A model generated the notes under the pieces. It saw nothing but the letters and a program-made list of their open reading frames with translations. It searched no databases and was not told where the DNA came from. Shown in pieces: positions 14,514 through 27,827 of a DNA stretch of 64,000 nucleotides. Source of the DNA: Tetrahymena thermophila SB210 (Eukaryota; Ciliophora; Oligohymenophorea; Hymenostomatida; Tetrahymenidae); the NCBI RefSeq assembly GCF_000189635.1, contig NW_002476121.1, positions 124,001-188,000 of the forward strand, written 5' to 3'. Position 1 is the stretch's first letter. Each line of letters begins with the position of its first letter. A program made the position numbers and the translations under genes.

Positions 14514-16400
14514 TCACCCTTAGCTATTTTCGAAAACGTTATTATAAACTAAGTGCATAAGTTATTCGTCAGGAAATGCAGCTTCTCTTTTAGAACAAAC
14601 ATATTTAATTGCATTTTTAAGAGAGTAATTTTTATAAAGACTTAAATATAATATAGCTGTTTAAGGGGCTCTAGAAATACCACCAGTACAATGTAAATAA
14701 ACAATTCTTTTTTAATTTTTAAGCAAAGTATTTAGTTTTTCTACAGCGCTTAGACCTTTATGATAAAAGTCTTAAAAAGATTTATCTTTTATTGGTATAT
14801 TATAATATTCTATTCCACTCTTTTTATATTATTCTTTCAATAATTTTATATCCACAGATCTTCTTTGCATATCATCATCTGTTTAAAGACTTAGAACAGT
14901 ATCAATTCCAAATTTTTTTAATTGCCTAATGTCACTTATATTATTAGAAATATATGGTCCTAGATAAAGATATTCAAATATGCTATCAAATGAGAGAGAG
15001 AAATCTAATTAAACTTCATTGTTTTCGCATAAAAATACTCCTTTATTGAGAGTATTTACTTGAATTTTCCCTTAAAGACGTTTATTTATACTGTTTTTAG
15101 ATTAAAAATTTCGTTTGTTATCTTGATTATTTTAAATACTCTCAATCATAAGTTTGTGATTGATAGAATTAGAATTTATTGTTCTGTTTTATGATTATAT
15201 CAGAAGCTCAGTTTTAAGATCTTCAAAATCAATTTCTGACAAAGAATGTGAAGACTAAATTGAAGATTATTTACAAGATCCTATAGCTGAGGCATTAAAA
15301 TTTTATTCATCATTTAGTGGTTACATATATATAAAGCGGCCGCTTCCTTTTTCCCATTCTAATTAATTATTTCCTTCTTTTTGTATATAAAAATAGCGAA
15401 TATACTCAGTGCTTCTATCAACAAATATTTATAGCTCCCAGCTTTGATTTTCTGGAATATAATTCATTTTTTAAGGATTTCTTAAATTTCCAAGCTCCTT
15501 GTGGTTGCCTGTTATATAGTAAATCTTTTTGTTTTTGTTCTACTTATGTATTAAATTGTTAATTTCTTAATTTTCTAAATTTTTTTCCCCTTATTCTTCT
15601 TAAATTTTAGCAGAAGAAGAGTCAAAATATGGTGAAGAGGAACATTCTTGAATTAGATTTCTTGAATATTAATATTAATTTTCCAAAGATTGAGGATTTT
15701 ATATTAAATTTTAATGACTTTCTAAGTTTTATTCTTTATTTCCTGTTTCTATGTTTTAATTATCAATTTCATAATTTTAACAAATCATATCTTTTATCCT
15801 AAAAATGATAGATTTTTTATTCCAAACATCATAAATAAATATTTAATTTGTACATTTTTTACTTTATTCTGTATTTAGTTAAGACTATAGTCTTTATTGA
15901 GGATGCTAATATCTAAGAATATTATTGCATTAGTTAAATTAATCATCAAAGATTTTGGAATTTCTAAATAGAATGTTCTCTTTTTCTTAAGACTCTGCTA
16001 ATATCTAAGAATAGTAATAAAATCTATTTTAGCCTTCTTCCCATTATACTTTTTAATTTTTTTCATCTATCAATATGTATTTATACTCAAGGATTTTTTA
16101 AACATTAGAAGATCCATTTAAATTTATTATAATCTATCCATTCCAAATATTGTTGTTATTCCATTGTAAATTTAAAGCTTCTTCTTTTTTCCAATTTCCT
16201 AGTTCATGAATGTTACCAACAATCGCTAATCTTTCTCCATAGTTAGTTTAGTAACTAATCTACCAGTTGACTATACAGAGCTAATTAGTAGACGATAATC
16301 TTTAAATTGGATCAGCTCTAGCTCCATAAAGATGCTATTGTTAATGGTTAGCTGCAATATCATTATGTAAATGAATTTTATTAATATTTTGGTTACTCAT
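14514..16400 (-). CDS. laforin-like glucan phosphatase with two CBM20 modules
   Basis: One uninterrupted frame of 628 residues runs from ATG at 16400 to TGA at 14514. Residues about 38-135 look like a CBM20 starch-binding domain: GERLAIVGNIHELGNWKKEE is the typical core, and the module ends in a QWEEGQNRF-type strand. A second CBM20-like module lies at about 285-365 (YYITGNHKELGNL, then LEWEKGSGRF). The C-terminal 160 residues are a dual-specificity phosphatase. They carry the active-site loop HCTGGISRAP (Cys571, Arg577) and a candidate general-acid Asp539 in IPIKDKS, after a YLGPYISNNISDIRQLKK recognition segment. CBM20 followed by phosphatase is the laforin order, not that of plant SEX4. 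Laforin removes phosphate from glycogen or starch, and laforin homologues have been reported in protists that make insoluble glucan. The role here is inferred from architecture. Having two CBM20 modules is unusual, since animal laforin has one. Confidence 0.88.
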
Positions 16401-18202
16401 TCAGCAAAAGGTTTTGCTTAATATAAAAAATAAGATAATATATTGTTTTAGCTTTTCTGTTTGCTAAAAAGTAAAGTTTTTCTTTAAATTTAATTTGTTT
16501 TTAATCGATTTTTAATAATAATAAGAAATTTAATTTTGATTAATTTTTATTCAAATTATTGTTTATGACAAATTCAGCTTATAAAATTTTTGGAATTATT
16601 CATAATAAATATTCGGTGATATTCAATGTAATTTAATATAGTAATTATTATATACCTTTACATAATTATTAATTTTACTATTCCAATTTAAATTATGGTG
16701 ATTCTTTTGAACAATTTTTACTGTTTAAATGAATTTTAAAAAAATATCAAAAGTATTATTCATCATTTTTTTATATGGACCATATAAAAATAGGAGATTG
16801 ATTTTTCAATATTTTTAGATAAAAGTTTCACCATAAATCCAAAAAATTATAAGTAAAATAATGTAATTTCAATTTCTATAAATTTTTTTTTGCTTGCTTT
16901 TGAAGTTTATACTTATTTATATAATTTTTTTTGTTGTAAGTTATTTAAAATATGAAAACAAAAACAACACTAAATTTTAGTTTAATATTTTTCAAACCTC
17001 ATTTACTATTTTCAGTAAAAAATATATAATGCTAAAAGAAAAAATAATTCAAAATTAGGGGTTAACAAATTTAATAAATATTCGTTTTAGGTAAGTTATT
17101 TATATGAAAAAGCATAATAATTGTTAAATAGAAGGCATTTAAATTTTATAAAGACTATTTAAGATATCTCATCTTTTAACTAGCTATCTATTCCTAAAAT
17201 TAATCAAATAGAAAAAATATCCAATATTATCATAAAAAAAATAGGCAATTTTAAGTGATTTTTCATTTAAATTTAAGTAAGATTCTTTAATTTTTAAGTT
17301 ATGATTTTGTAAAATTATTAATGGTAGATATTATTAGTATAGTTTGAATGCTAGGCCATATCCAAATAAAGTAATTAAAATATTCCTTAATAAAAGTAAT
17401 AAAGCATCGTTTCAATCAATCAAGCACTAAGAATTACTTCTATTAAAATTATATTAAGCTTATAAATATGCTTATTACAGAATTTAGCAAAATTCATAAA
17501 TATGAGTAAGAAATAGACTTTTTTCTTTGTTCTAATCTATTTTTTATCTATAACCAACATAAAATTTTTAATAAAATAAATTCTTTTTTGATAAAGAATA
17601 ATATAGAAAAATAAATTTTTTCATTTAATTAAAATAATTATATTAAATATTATAAACATCTTCAGCTATTTTATATAACACTCTATTTGAAAATTGAAAT
17701 ATTATTCACTATTTTTATATATTATTAGATTTAAAAATTAAAATCTTCAAGAAGGCTTATGTGCATTACGTATCATCATATTGGTATACTTCAATTTATG
17801 ACTGTTTATATCAAATAAGTAATCATAATATATTCTGGAAAAAAAAAAAATCTTGAAACAATATTTATTAAACAAACTATATGTTTATTCAAAATGGATT
17901 ACTTGCCTAAAATAATTGAATGATTGAACAAAAAAAAATTTTAATTTGAATATTTAATTAATATTAAAAAAAATCACTATTCATCATTTTTGTTACAAAC
18001 ATAGTTTAAATTACATAAGATACATTACCAATAAGTATATCAATCAATATTCATTTTATAAATATTTTTCAATAAATTTAATTTATTATAATTATAAAAT
18101 AAAGTTCTAATTAATCTAGACAATTAATTAGATTACAATTTTAAAATAAAGTACTGATTAATCTAGATAATTAATTTATTCATTAACTAATTACCTTTTT
18201 TC
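16401..18202. other. AT-rich intergenic DNA with a short duplication
   Basis: No coding-like frame was found in these 1.8 kb between two minus-strand genes. The only structure noted is the 47-base duplication at its right end, listed separately. Confidence 0.6.
18096..18177. repeat. 47-bp imperfect tandem duplication
   Basis: A unit beginning AAAATAAAGTTCTAATTAAT at 18096 recurs at 18143 as AAAATAAAGTACTGATTAAT. Both copies continue through ATCTAGA(C/T)AATTAATT. The second copy ends about 25 bases from the TGA of the minus-strand gene at 18203, so it probably lies in that gene's 3' flank. Confidence 0.7.
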
Positions 18203-20086
18203 TCATTCAATTGATAAATCAAAATGCTAAAAGTCTTGCTTGTAAATAAGTAATTAGCAAATTTATTTCTTATATGCCAAACATAATAATATATATTGCA
18301 AATAAGTAGTCTCTAACTTAAATCTGCATTTAAAGAAATCAAGTTTTTACTATGCTCCTATGAGTTACTACTGATTGAATTTTTATTTTAAATTAACAAA
18401 AAGTTTATTAATGCCTCTATGGATTGTTAAATATGAAGACTACCTATACAGTGCCACACATTTAGATAGTTGTTAAAGAGAAAATTAACTAAAAAATTTT
18501 TCAATACCTTCTAATAATAGTAATTCATTAGACTTAAATTCGCAGAAAGATTCCATGACCTATAAATATAACTCAGGTTTATTTTTTTCAATGTAAAATT
18601 TAGCTAGACTATTATGAGCTGAAGAGCATTTAGGATTGATTCCAATAGCTTTCCAATTATGCTAAATGAATTCTTCTCTGTCTGGAGTATACCTTACATT
18701 ACCAACTTTATGAACAATTTCTGCAGATTAATTAGTATTGTGGACTAAATTGTACAATGTATTATAAAATCTTAATTAAAGTACTTCATTTCTATCAAAG
18801 GCCGCTCTTGCAACTTAATATGACATATATTCTAATTGATCACAATTTATTCTCTAAAATAAAGGATACCAAAATTCTTTTAATGAAAAGCTTAAACAAT
18901 CATGTTCACTTTAACTATTAAAACTATAATAAATAGAACTAGGTAATTTTGGCATACCTGTCTTTACTATAAAATCAATACATTTATCATATGCCCTTGT
19001 CTTAAACAGAAGCATGGAGTAGTTTTATTAAAAATTAAAAGAATTTTCAAAGCCAGGATTTTTTTTCAGGAATTCTTCCAATTGAAATATCATCTTGTTG
19101 TAAGTTGCCTATATAGGATACTCATTTAGGTCCCTGTAGGTTAAATAATTTCTGCTATCCAAAGGTTCAATTATTGTTTAATATTCTAAATGTTCTGAGA
19201 AAATACAATAATATGGTACCATCTTTTCATTCAGGAGCTTATCGTTTGGGTCATAAAGGAAATATGTTACCATCAAAACAAAATGCTTTTTTCTTTGATT
19301 TAATGTATATTAACTTGGATTACCAAATAAGATTCTGTAAACATGAAATAATTTTTCTTAAAAAATCATTTCAGCTTTTTGTGTTTCTTTGATATTAGAT
19401 TCAGTTTCATTGTGATGAGGGTAATCAAATTCATATAATCTTTCTTCTCTCTCAAATTCATCTTCTAATATACTTTTTCCATTATCAAATCCTTCTTATA
19501 ATTTCAAATTTTCTTATGCTAATCTATTATTTCTAATTTCTTGAAAATGTTTATATCCTAATGCGTCATCATAAAATAAACTCTCGTAGTATCTAAAAGA
19601 ATTATTTTTTAATTCTTGATCTCCTTGGTAGTATTTTGATTTAAATTAATATAACTTTTTAGGCATTTTATGGACTATATTACCTTTTTAATCCCTAATA
19701 TACATGGTTGTTTTGAAATCAAAATCATTATCATGAAACCACTTCATTTATTTGATCGCATTAATATATGTACCATATGATAACTCGCAAAATCTGTCTT
19801 TTTCATATTTTTATTCATCTAAATATTTAAGTTCGCTTAGTTTATTTATTTTTTCTTATATAAATTTATTCATAAACCCCATAAGCATATAGCATTAATA
19901 TCCATCTTCATTTCTCATCGATGAAAGAATTTAGCGGATTACTGTTTTTGGAAAAACTGGCAGATCGTAATCTGAAACTTTATTGTACTACCTTAGATTT
20001 TAGAATTCATGCTTATCGAAGTACTCTTTTATTTTCCTTCTTTATTATTCCGTATAAGTTAGTTTTTGTTAATAATCGTAATACAT
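18203..20086 (-). CDS. uncharacterised 627-residue protein
   Basis: A single exon runs from ATG at 20086 (MYYDYQQKLTYTEQQRR) to TGA at 18203 with no TGA between. Composition is that of a soluble, largely helical cytoplasmic protein. There is no signal peptide, no membrane segment, and less low-complexity sequence than in its neighbours. A charged stretch around residues 200-250 contains EDEFEREERLYEFDYPHH. The C-terminal half has evenly spaced helices with aromatic residues (LKEFWYPLFQRINCDQLEYM; CALYRQ-type segments near residue 560), which could be a helical repeat fold. I do not recognise the family and assign no function. The long uninterrupted frame, with many TAA/TAG codons read as Gln and no TGA, supports it being real. 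It is transcribed in the same direction as the phosphatase, but 1.8 kb separates them. Confidence 0.8.
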
Positions 20087-21981
20087 AGTATATCTTTATT
20101 TTTAGTATGATAGCTAACTTCTCTGTTTTTATAAATTTATTAACTACTTGATTTAAGTTTATTAATTGATATTTATAAGAAAATGATTTGAATTTTATAT
20201 TTAATGTTAATTAAAAATTCTTATTTGGTCGTACTTCAATATTCTATTATGTAAAATTCAAAGATATGCTAAAATCATTATAAATGGTAGTCTTATCTGT
20301 TCTCCTAATTACAAAAAGTTATTTCATTACAAAATACACAAAAAGAAATTATTTTTTTAAATAAATGATAAAAAATACTATCAGGTACAACTTTAAAAAT
20401 ACCAAATATTCTTAGATTTCAATTTTAAGACTTTTACATTTTTTTAATTGCTTTTAAAAAAAATTAATTTAAAAAATTTTAATATATTTGTTTGACTATT
20501 CTTTACAGAAAATATAATAAATTTTTTATTTAAATTTGTTTAAATTATTTAAGAAGTAATTAATTATCGATTTTATCAGTATAAAATATTTGTAAATTGC
20601 TTCGGTAATGTTTTAACAAGTTATTGTAATATAAGATCACTTACAAGTTCACTGAAAAACTTTGAACTATAATAGATAAAACAAAATGATACAATAATGT
20701 CAACTTTCTTCTCATAAATTTTTTGTTTGAACAAAATAAATAAAATTTTAAGTAGCAATAAAAGTAAATAATTCTTTTAAAAATATTTTAATGAGCTACT
20801 ACAAAAGATCTGCTTACTTAAAAAAATAAAATAGTTATTTTTAAAAAAATAAAATTTTTAGTTTTTTAATTAATTATTTAAAATAAAATACAAAAATGTA
20901 GATAAACACTAAAAAGTAATAAAAAATATGATTGGATAATTTATATTGTCTAAAAATAGCAAAAAAATGATAGATAGATTTTATTAAGAGATTAATATAT
21001 TTTGTAATTATTTAGATTTCTATAAGCCTATAAAGTTACCACTGTTCATAATATTTCCTCATAATTTATTAAGTAATAGCATGAATTTAGATATTTTAGG
21101 GAAATTGCTCATTAAAAATATCCTAAAGAAAAATACTATTAACATTAATTTAATCAAAAGGAGTTTGATAGATTTTAATAAATTAATATTTTTACCTTTA
21201 AATTAAAAAATTATCTTATTTTTGTTATCAATCTGGGAATTAATGGAAGAGATTATTAAAAAATTGATATGAATATTATTAATTAATTAATTTCTTTTTG
21301 ATTTACATTAACCTAAATGAAAAACTTAAATTAAAAAATAATTTGCATTTGTTTAGATAGATAGATTGATTGATTAATTGACTAAAAGTTTTTGCATTTG
21401 CGCATAGTTTTTGTGAGAGTTAGTAAAAAAGAAACAAGATTAAAAAGAAAAAAGAAAAAAAAAGTTGAAAAGCAAATAAAAAAATAATTGGATAGAAATA
21501 TTTTCCAATTTTAGACGCCTTTGAAAATCAATTTATTTTAAATATTATCCTATAATAATTTTAATTGCAACAATATTTGTAATTTGGTTTTGACTACTTC
21601 ATTTTAATTTATACTTTTAGTGCAATATCTATTTATATAATATAAAGATAAACTATACTTGTTATTAAATATTGTTAAGTTAGTATTAGCTATTTTTCTA
21701 AAATAGGCTTATAAAAATATCAATTATTGCTACTCTATTTACCACAAAAGACATCCGTCTTAGATAAATAATTTAAGATTATTAAAACAGAGAAGCTTAA
21801 ATAGGTATTAACCATTCAGAAGTAAAAACGTAGCTCTAAACTGTGATTTTACCTTTAATTTTGATACCATTTCAGAACCAACAAAAATAGTTGCGATTGA
21901 AAGATAATAAAATATTAGGATTTAACTTCATATCATAAGCGAAAAGGGTACAAAAAAATTAAATTTTTTGATATTCAAGGT
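20087..21981. other. intergenic DNA, possibly with 5' exons of the kinase gene
   Basis: Most of this stretch is plain AT-rich sequence. Two parts of the last 400 bases read like coding DNA: 21893-21981 in the frame of the downstream kinase (KYQDLTSYHKRKGYKKIK), and about 21622-21806 in another phase (QLLLLYLPQKTSVLDKQFK). The sequence 21580-21621 has the form of a ciliate intron (GTAATT to TTTTAG). No ATG opens either frame, so I have not added them to the kinase model. A divergent promoter for the gene ending at 20086 is also expected here. Confidence 0.45.
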
Positions 21982-24900
21982 ATGAAGGAATGTATATCCG
22001 ATTAGGAATAGCAAAATTAAAAGTATAGAAAATAATTATAGCGATTTTCTCTTGAATTCAAGTAAGGGGATTTAAGAGAATTCTACCATCTGCTCTTTGA
22101 AAGATACTCATAAAATTTATTTAACACCGCTATGACGTTTAAGATTTTAATACTAGCTTCCTTTATTGTTGGGGAAATTGTTATATTAAGTGATGTGTAT
22201 GTGTTCATACTATGCATTGTTTGTTTATTTCTACTTATAACATTATGGATAGCAGGCTATAAACTTAAGCATTAGATTCCTACTGTATTTAGAATAAGTC
22301 ATGTTCTTATTTCAATGTTAATGTATATAATAATACTGCAAATAGATGTTAAATATGAAGAATATATTATAATAAAGGCTAAATCTTAAAATGCTCTAAA
22401 AAATACGTACTAGTTTGAATACAGCAGATAAGCAGCTTTTTATTCAATGTTATTTAGCCTCTACCAAATTGTATATATTCAAATAGAAATTAAGTGGTTC
22501 TTTAGGGTTTTTCATTTTTTGTTTATAATAGCTATCAACTGGTTTATACTAGGCATCAATTAATTGGCAATAATTAATGGAATTTGTTATTTTATTTTCA
22601 TAGTTATTTTATTTTATTAACTTGAAATCTCTAAAAAAGAAGATTCTTTTTAAATGTATCGAGTCATAGAAGACTTTTAATCTTTAAAATCTCTAATTAA
22701 TGATATACTACCTATGTAAATATTTATAGTTTAAAGAAATTCTCAACAATAACAGCAAAAATCTAACAATTCTAACAGTAATAACTAAGACTCTCAAGGC
22801 AATCAAATCCCAAATAATATTATTTAAGATTAGATTTAGGATGAAACAAATATTAAAAAAGAAATAAAAATCAATATTAAAAAATCATCAGTTGATAAAG
22901 AAAGCTTGAATATAAATGGAATCTCAACTGCTGTTAACTCTAACAAGCAAGAAAACTAGCAAATATAAAATTAATTTAATTTTTAAAAGAGGAAGGAAAG
23001 CTCTTAAAGTGGGAGGATGAAAGCAATAAGTACTCACAAATAGCAAGAATTATAAAACTTGGCAATTAATATAATAGCTAATAAAGGAACAGACCCTTCA
23101 AGATCACCTGTGAGGAAATCTACTCAGCCAGATAAAATGGCTATATAAATTAAGAATATGAATGTAGAAGAATTAAATCAAATGAAAATAAAATAAAATA
23201 ATTTTTAACTTTAGACATAAGAAAATGAAGACAATAATATAACTGAGCACTTATAAACAAATCCTCCACTAATTAATAGATATGATGATACAATACCATA
23301 AGGCTCTGTTTATAATTAACCTTCGATAAATAGGGATATAAATGGACTTTAGTCTCAATAAGAGTAGTAATTTATATAAGCAAATCCTTTAAAAATAGCT
23401 TTTGCTAATAAACTCGTATTACAAGACTTTCATGGAAATAATTTTGAAGACATTTTAAAAGAACTTACAAATATCTAGATACCTATAACTAATAAAAATA
23501 ATTGCAATAACGCATATTCTTAGAATGATTAAAAGAGAAATAGCAAAAAATTAAATACTGAAACATTATAAGATACACTACTTTCTAAGTTGTATGGTAA
23601 TAATCCTATAAAATTAAATTAATTAAATCCAAATTCTAGCATTATCAATAATGGATAACCAAGTTATGTGTCAGCGTAAAGGAATATCTATAATTTGCAA
23701 CACAATATAATTAATAAAGGAAATATGTCGAATAGAAAGTCTCCAGCAGATAATACAAATGAAATTCAAGCCAATTTTGCTGAAGAATTAGAAACTCAAA
23801 AAAATTAATAAATATTTTAAAGGTCAGAGTTTGTCAATAATACTGGTCGAGAATTCTAGAATACTCTTCAAATTAAATAAAATCCAGCTGCAGTAAACCA
23901 CAACTATAGTAATAACGGATTACAAAATGGTTCTGAAATAGATTACAATAGCAGGGCGATAGCAATATCTGAAAGAGGAGGGAATCCAAATCAACCAAAT
24001 TTAACTACCCATCATGTAAATTAATGGAATAGCATAAATAGACTGGGAAATTAAACAGGAATAAACTATGGAAATGAAAGTATTCATATTCATAATGATT
24101 CAGCAATTTTAAATTAATCTAATATCTAATAAGGTCAATGCCCTATATAAAATTATTAAAATATTTATTAAACAATAATCAACTAAAATAATTTAAATAA
24201 TGATAGTCTAAACATGTATAATTATATTCCAAATAGCAAAATCAACAAAGTTTGGGAATATCTTAATTGTTATTTTAAAAGAAGTAGTAATATTGCTTTT
24301 TCTTCAAATCAAAGACGTAATAATAATATTTCTGATATACCAAGCATACCTCAATAATAACAGCAGAGTACTTAGCCATAAGTAGAAGATAAAAACTATG
24401 ATATTAAACTTGTTGAGTGCAAGTGGGAAGGAGAAGAATCAATTATGGTTATAATGAATAACATAAATGAAAGGCTAATGAGAGAAAGACTGTTATAGAT
24501 AGAGCAGTATAAAGATACTATGATTGATACCATAAGTCATAATTTAAAAACTCCATTAAATTGTATCTTGGCTCCTTTAGAGAGCATAAAATTTATTTTA
24601 TAAGAAGAAAAAGAAAAGGAAGAAATGATCTAAAAAAATAACTAATTATTGAAAAACAAAAAAGTAAATTTAGCTAAGAATAAAAATGAAGTTAATTGCT
24701 TAGAAAACAAATAAGATTTGAACTGTGACTAGATTGCTTTATAAAATAGAGACCAAATTGAATTAAATTCTTTGATTTTGAAAAATAAATAATACTTGAG
24801 TGAAGAAATTTAAAAACAGGTTTCAATGGCTATTAATAATTGTCAATTATTATTATACATGATAAATGATATGATTGATTATAGTGAGATTATAAAAGGG

Positions 24901-27827
24901 GAAAATTAATTTAATTTAAACATAGATTACTTCAAGCTCAGCTATATAATTAACACATTAAACAATTTATTTTAAGATTAAATGTAAAGCAAAAAGATAG
25001 AATTCAAAATCACTTCTAAGATAGACTTAAGTGAATCTAAACTCCTTCACGACTAAAGAAGATTATTACAAATTCTTGTTAACTTGATAAGCAATTCACT
25101 TAAGTTCACATTTAAAGGAAAAATAGAACTGATAATCGATACGCCTTCAGATGAAAATAATATAAATTTAGGTTCTATGCACATGTTTTAAAATAACTAA
25201 ATTTCAACTGGGAGATATTCTAACTCTCCCTCAAGTAATAAGAATAAACAACTAGATACTAGGTCTCTCTAGAGTAATTTACTTTTCAAAAACTGTAAAA
25301 ACCAAGAGATTATACAATCTAATAATAATCTGATAGATAAACTTGCTGATAAGAAAAAACTATTTAAAAAAGAAAAGCATATTAGATTTACTGTTGTAGA
25401 TTCTGGAATTGGGATGTCTCATTAAAAGCTATAGAAATTAAAGAGGATGCTTTTTAAAAAAGAAATATTTAACATACAAAATAGCTCAGGTCTCGGATTA
25501 ACTATGTGTTATTCACTTATAAAATAAATAGGTTGCCAACACACACATTTAGAAATATAATCTGAAGAAAATATTGGAACTAAATTTTCATTTACAATAC
25601 AGTAATTTTATAGAAGCTAATAACAATTAGCTGTTTTAGGAAACACAAAGAGTAAATTTTAATCTGCAAGTCCTTAACAAAAACAAAGCAATTTTGCTTT
25701 ATCAATTAACACACAATCACTAAGTGCTAATACAGGCTTTTAGAAAATTCAACTAAATAACTTGGAAATAAAAGAAGAGTCAGTATAAACTAAGATATCA
25801 CCTCTTATTAAATAAGACTCAAAAAAATTAAATTTGTTACCAGAGAGTGTTGGCAGTAATTAAATAATTTTAAATTCTTAATAATTATTAAAAAATGGAA
25901 AATCTTCAAACACAGGATTATCAAAAAGTCCAACATATAATTTTAGCAATCTCCACACTAAAACAACTTTAGAAAATTAAAATATGATTTAAAAAACTTT
26001 GAATACAATCTCAAATGATGAACATATACTCGATATGAGCACAGAAGAAATATAAGGAATTAATGATATTAATAAGGTAAAAGTGAATAATAAAACTCAC
26101 TCTACAAATCTAAACTAAAAGTAAAATCTGAATATTTAAATAATTTCACCATAAAGTACATAAAAAGAGATATTGAAAGAATACAAAACTACTGTTAGTA
26201 ATATTCAAAATAATAATCCTAATAGTTCTCCAACAGGAAATAGCGTTAACTAAGAAATTAATAACAATATAAACCATAAGAGTTTAAATATACAGAAGCA
26301 AAATAGCCTTGTAGTAAATATGAATTTATCTACTACTAGTAAAAATACCAAGTCTTAAAAGAATTAACTAGGAGTACAGAGCTTAAACTAATTTTCTATT
26401 GCTTCATTAGGAGTTAAATAAGAAGCTTAACAAAAGAGTAGAATAAATTTGAAAGAATCCAATAGCAACTACTCTAATATTAATCAACGTTATACTATGA
26501 TATTTGGCAAAAGTGTAAAAAGTGATGGTATAGAAAATAACTAGAATGATTAAGAAGGAAATTTTGGAAATGATTCCATAGAAGATAGAGTAAATAGTAG
26601 TAGCTCTAGTGATCAAGAAAACTAACAGAACTTACATAACTCTAATATAAAATAAGGTAAAATGAATTACTTAAATGAACGTATTTCATATAACGCTCCC
26701 GATGAAGATTTTGTAGATGTATTAAATGAATAGAGTCTTGCTAATAAAGAAATTTAAGAAAATGAAATAGGTTTAGAAATCCCCAAAAACTAAGTAGATG
26801 ATCTAGAAAGCAAATAGTCAAAGTTTACAAATATTCAAAGAAAAGCATTTCTAACTTTTGGTTAATCAGATTTTAATTAAAAACTTGCTTAAATCAATTA
26901 AGGTTTAGGATCTAGCTTTACAATTTAGTAAAAAGAAAGAAGTAAATAGCAAATAGTTTAAGATGATAAAAGCTAATTTTAAAATAGCTAGGATGGAGAA
27001 TTCAGTGAACCTTTATCAGAAAATGTAGATAAAATATTAACTGTTAAATATAACTTTCAAACAATATCCAAACTAAAAGAATCTACCACTTAAAATTTTA
27101 CATTCGATCACGTTATCGAAAATAAGAATATATCTCATACTGTTTTGTTATAAGAAGATTAAGACAACAACCTTTCTGATTAAGAACTAAGCAGTAATTA
27201 TTTAAGTTTATATTAAAATTTAAAAATATTTTTATCTTTTATTTATTATTTTTTGCTTAAAGATAAGAGGTAAACATTTTTCAAATCATTAAACTATTAT
27301 TTGAGAAAATCCTCTTTAAAATGATAATAAAATTTTTTTAAACATTTTTATAATTATACAAAATAGACAGCAACATACTTCCTCACTTACATACTGAATA
27401 AAGCATTTAGTAGACTTTAGAGATGATTTTAGAAAGTAAGCATGTGCTTGTAGTAGATGATACTATTTACAATATCATTTCGTTAAAGATATTCTTTAGA
27501 AATGTTTAAAATCTTAACATTGAAGAAGCCTATAATGGAAGAGACGCATTATAAAAATATTAAGAAAATGCAATTAATGGAATCTTTTACGATTACATAT
27601 TTATGGATATTGAAATGCCAATAATGGATGGTTTAGAGTGTATCAAACACATAAGAGAGTTTGAAACAGCCAATTCTTTAAAAAAATCAATTATTATAAC
27701 AGTGACTGCTTATGAAAGAGAATAACAAGAGGTTATATTAGCAGGAGCAAATGCTTTGATTGCTAAGCCAATCTAAAAAGATAAATTTTTACAAACCCTA
27801 AGAATTCTATAACTACCTAACTAATGA
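21982..27827 (+). CDS. membrane hybrid histidine kinase with C-terminal receiver domain
   Basis: Two exons (21982-27193 and 27367-27827) give 1890 residues. The N-terminus holds about five to seven hydrophobic helices (residues about 45-220), so it is probably an integral membrane sensor. A roughly 600-residue Asn/Gln/Ser-rich linker follows. The HisKA helix reads DTISHNLKTPLN, with phospho-acceptor His853. The ATPase domain shows the N box (LVNLISNSLKF, about 1033), the G1 box VVDSGIGM (about 1138) and the G2 box SSGLGLTM (about 1168). Low-complexity inserts split the HisKA helices and separate the N and G1 boxes. After another long low-complexity region, the receiver begins at VLVVDDTIYN; phospho-acceptor Asp1818 lies in FMDIEMPIMDG and the conserved Lys in ALIAKPI. 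Family knowledge says His passes phosphate to the receiver Asp. The 173-base intron before the receiver is inferred from phase; a donor at 27206 also works. ATG 21982 is the only in-frame start, though coding-like sequence continues upstream. Confidence 0.87.

Noticed and set aside
15334-15345. GCGGCCGC in the phosphatase gene as a cloning artefact
   Set aside because: It falls in frame within the GSGRF strand of the second CBM20-like module, so it is ordinary coding sequence.
19174-19392. Plus-strand open frame of 72 residues
   Set aside because: It is antisense to the intact 627-residue minus-strand gene.
26407-26616. Minus-strand hydrophobic frame
   Set aside because: It is antisense to the low-complexity region of the histidine kinase.
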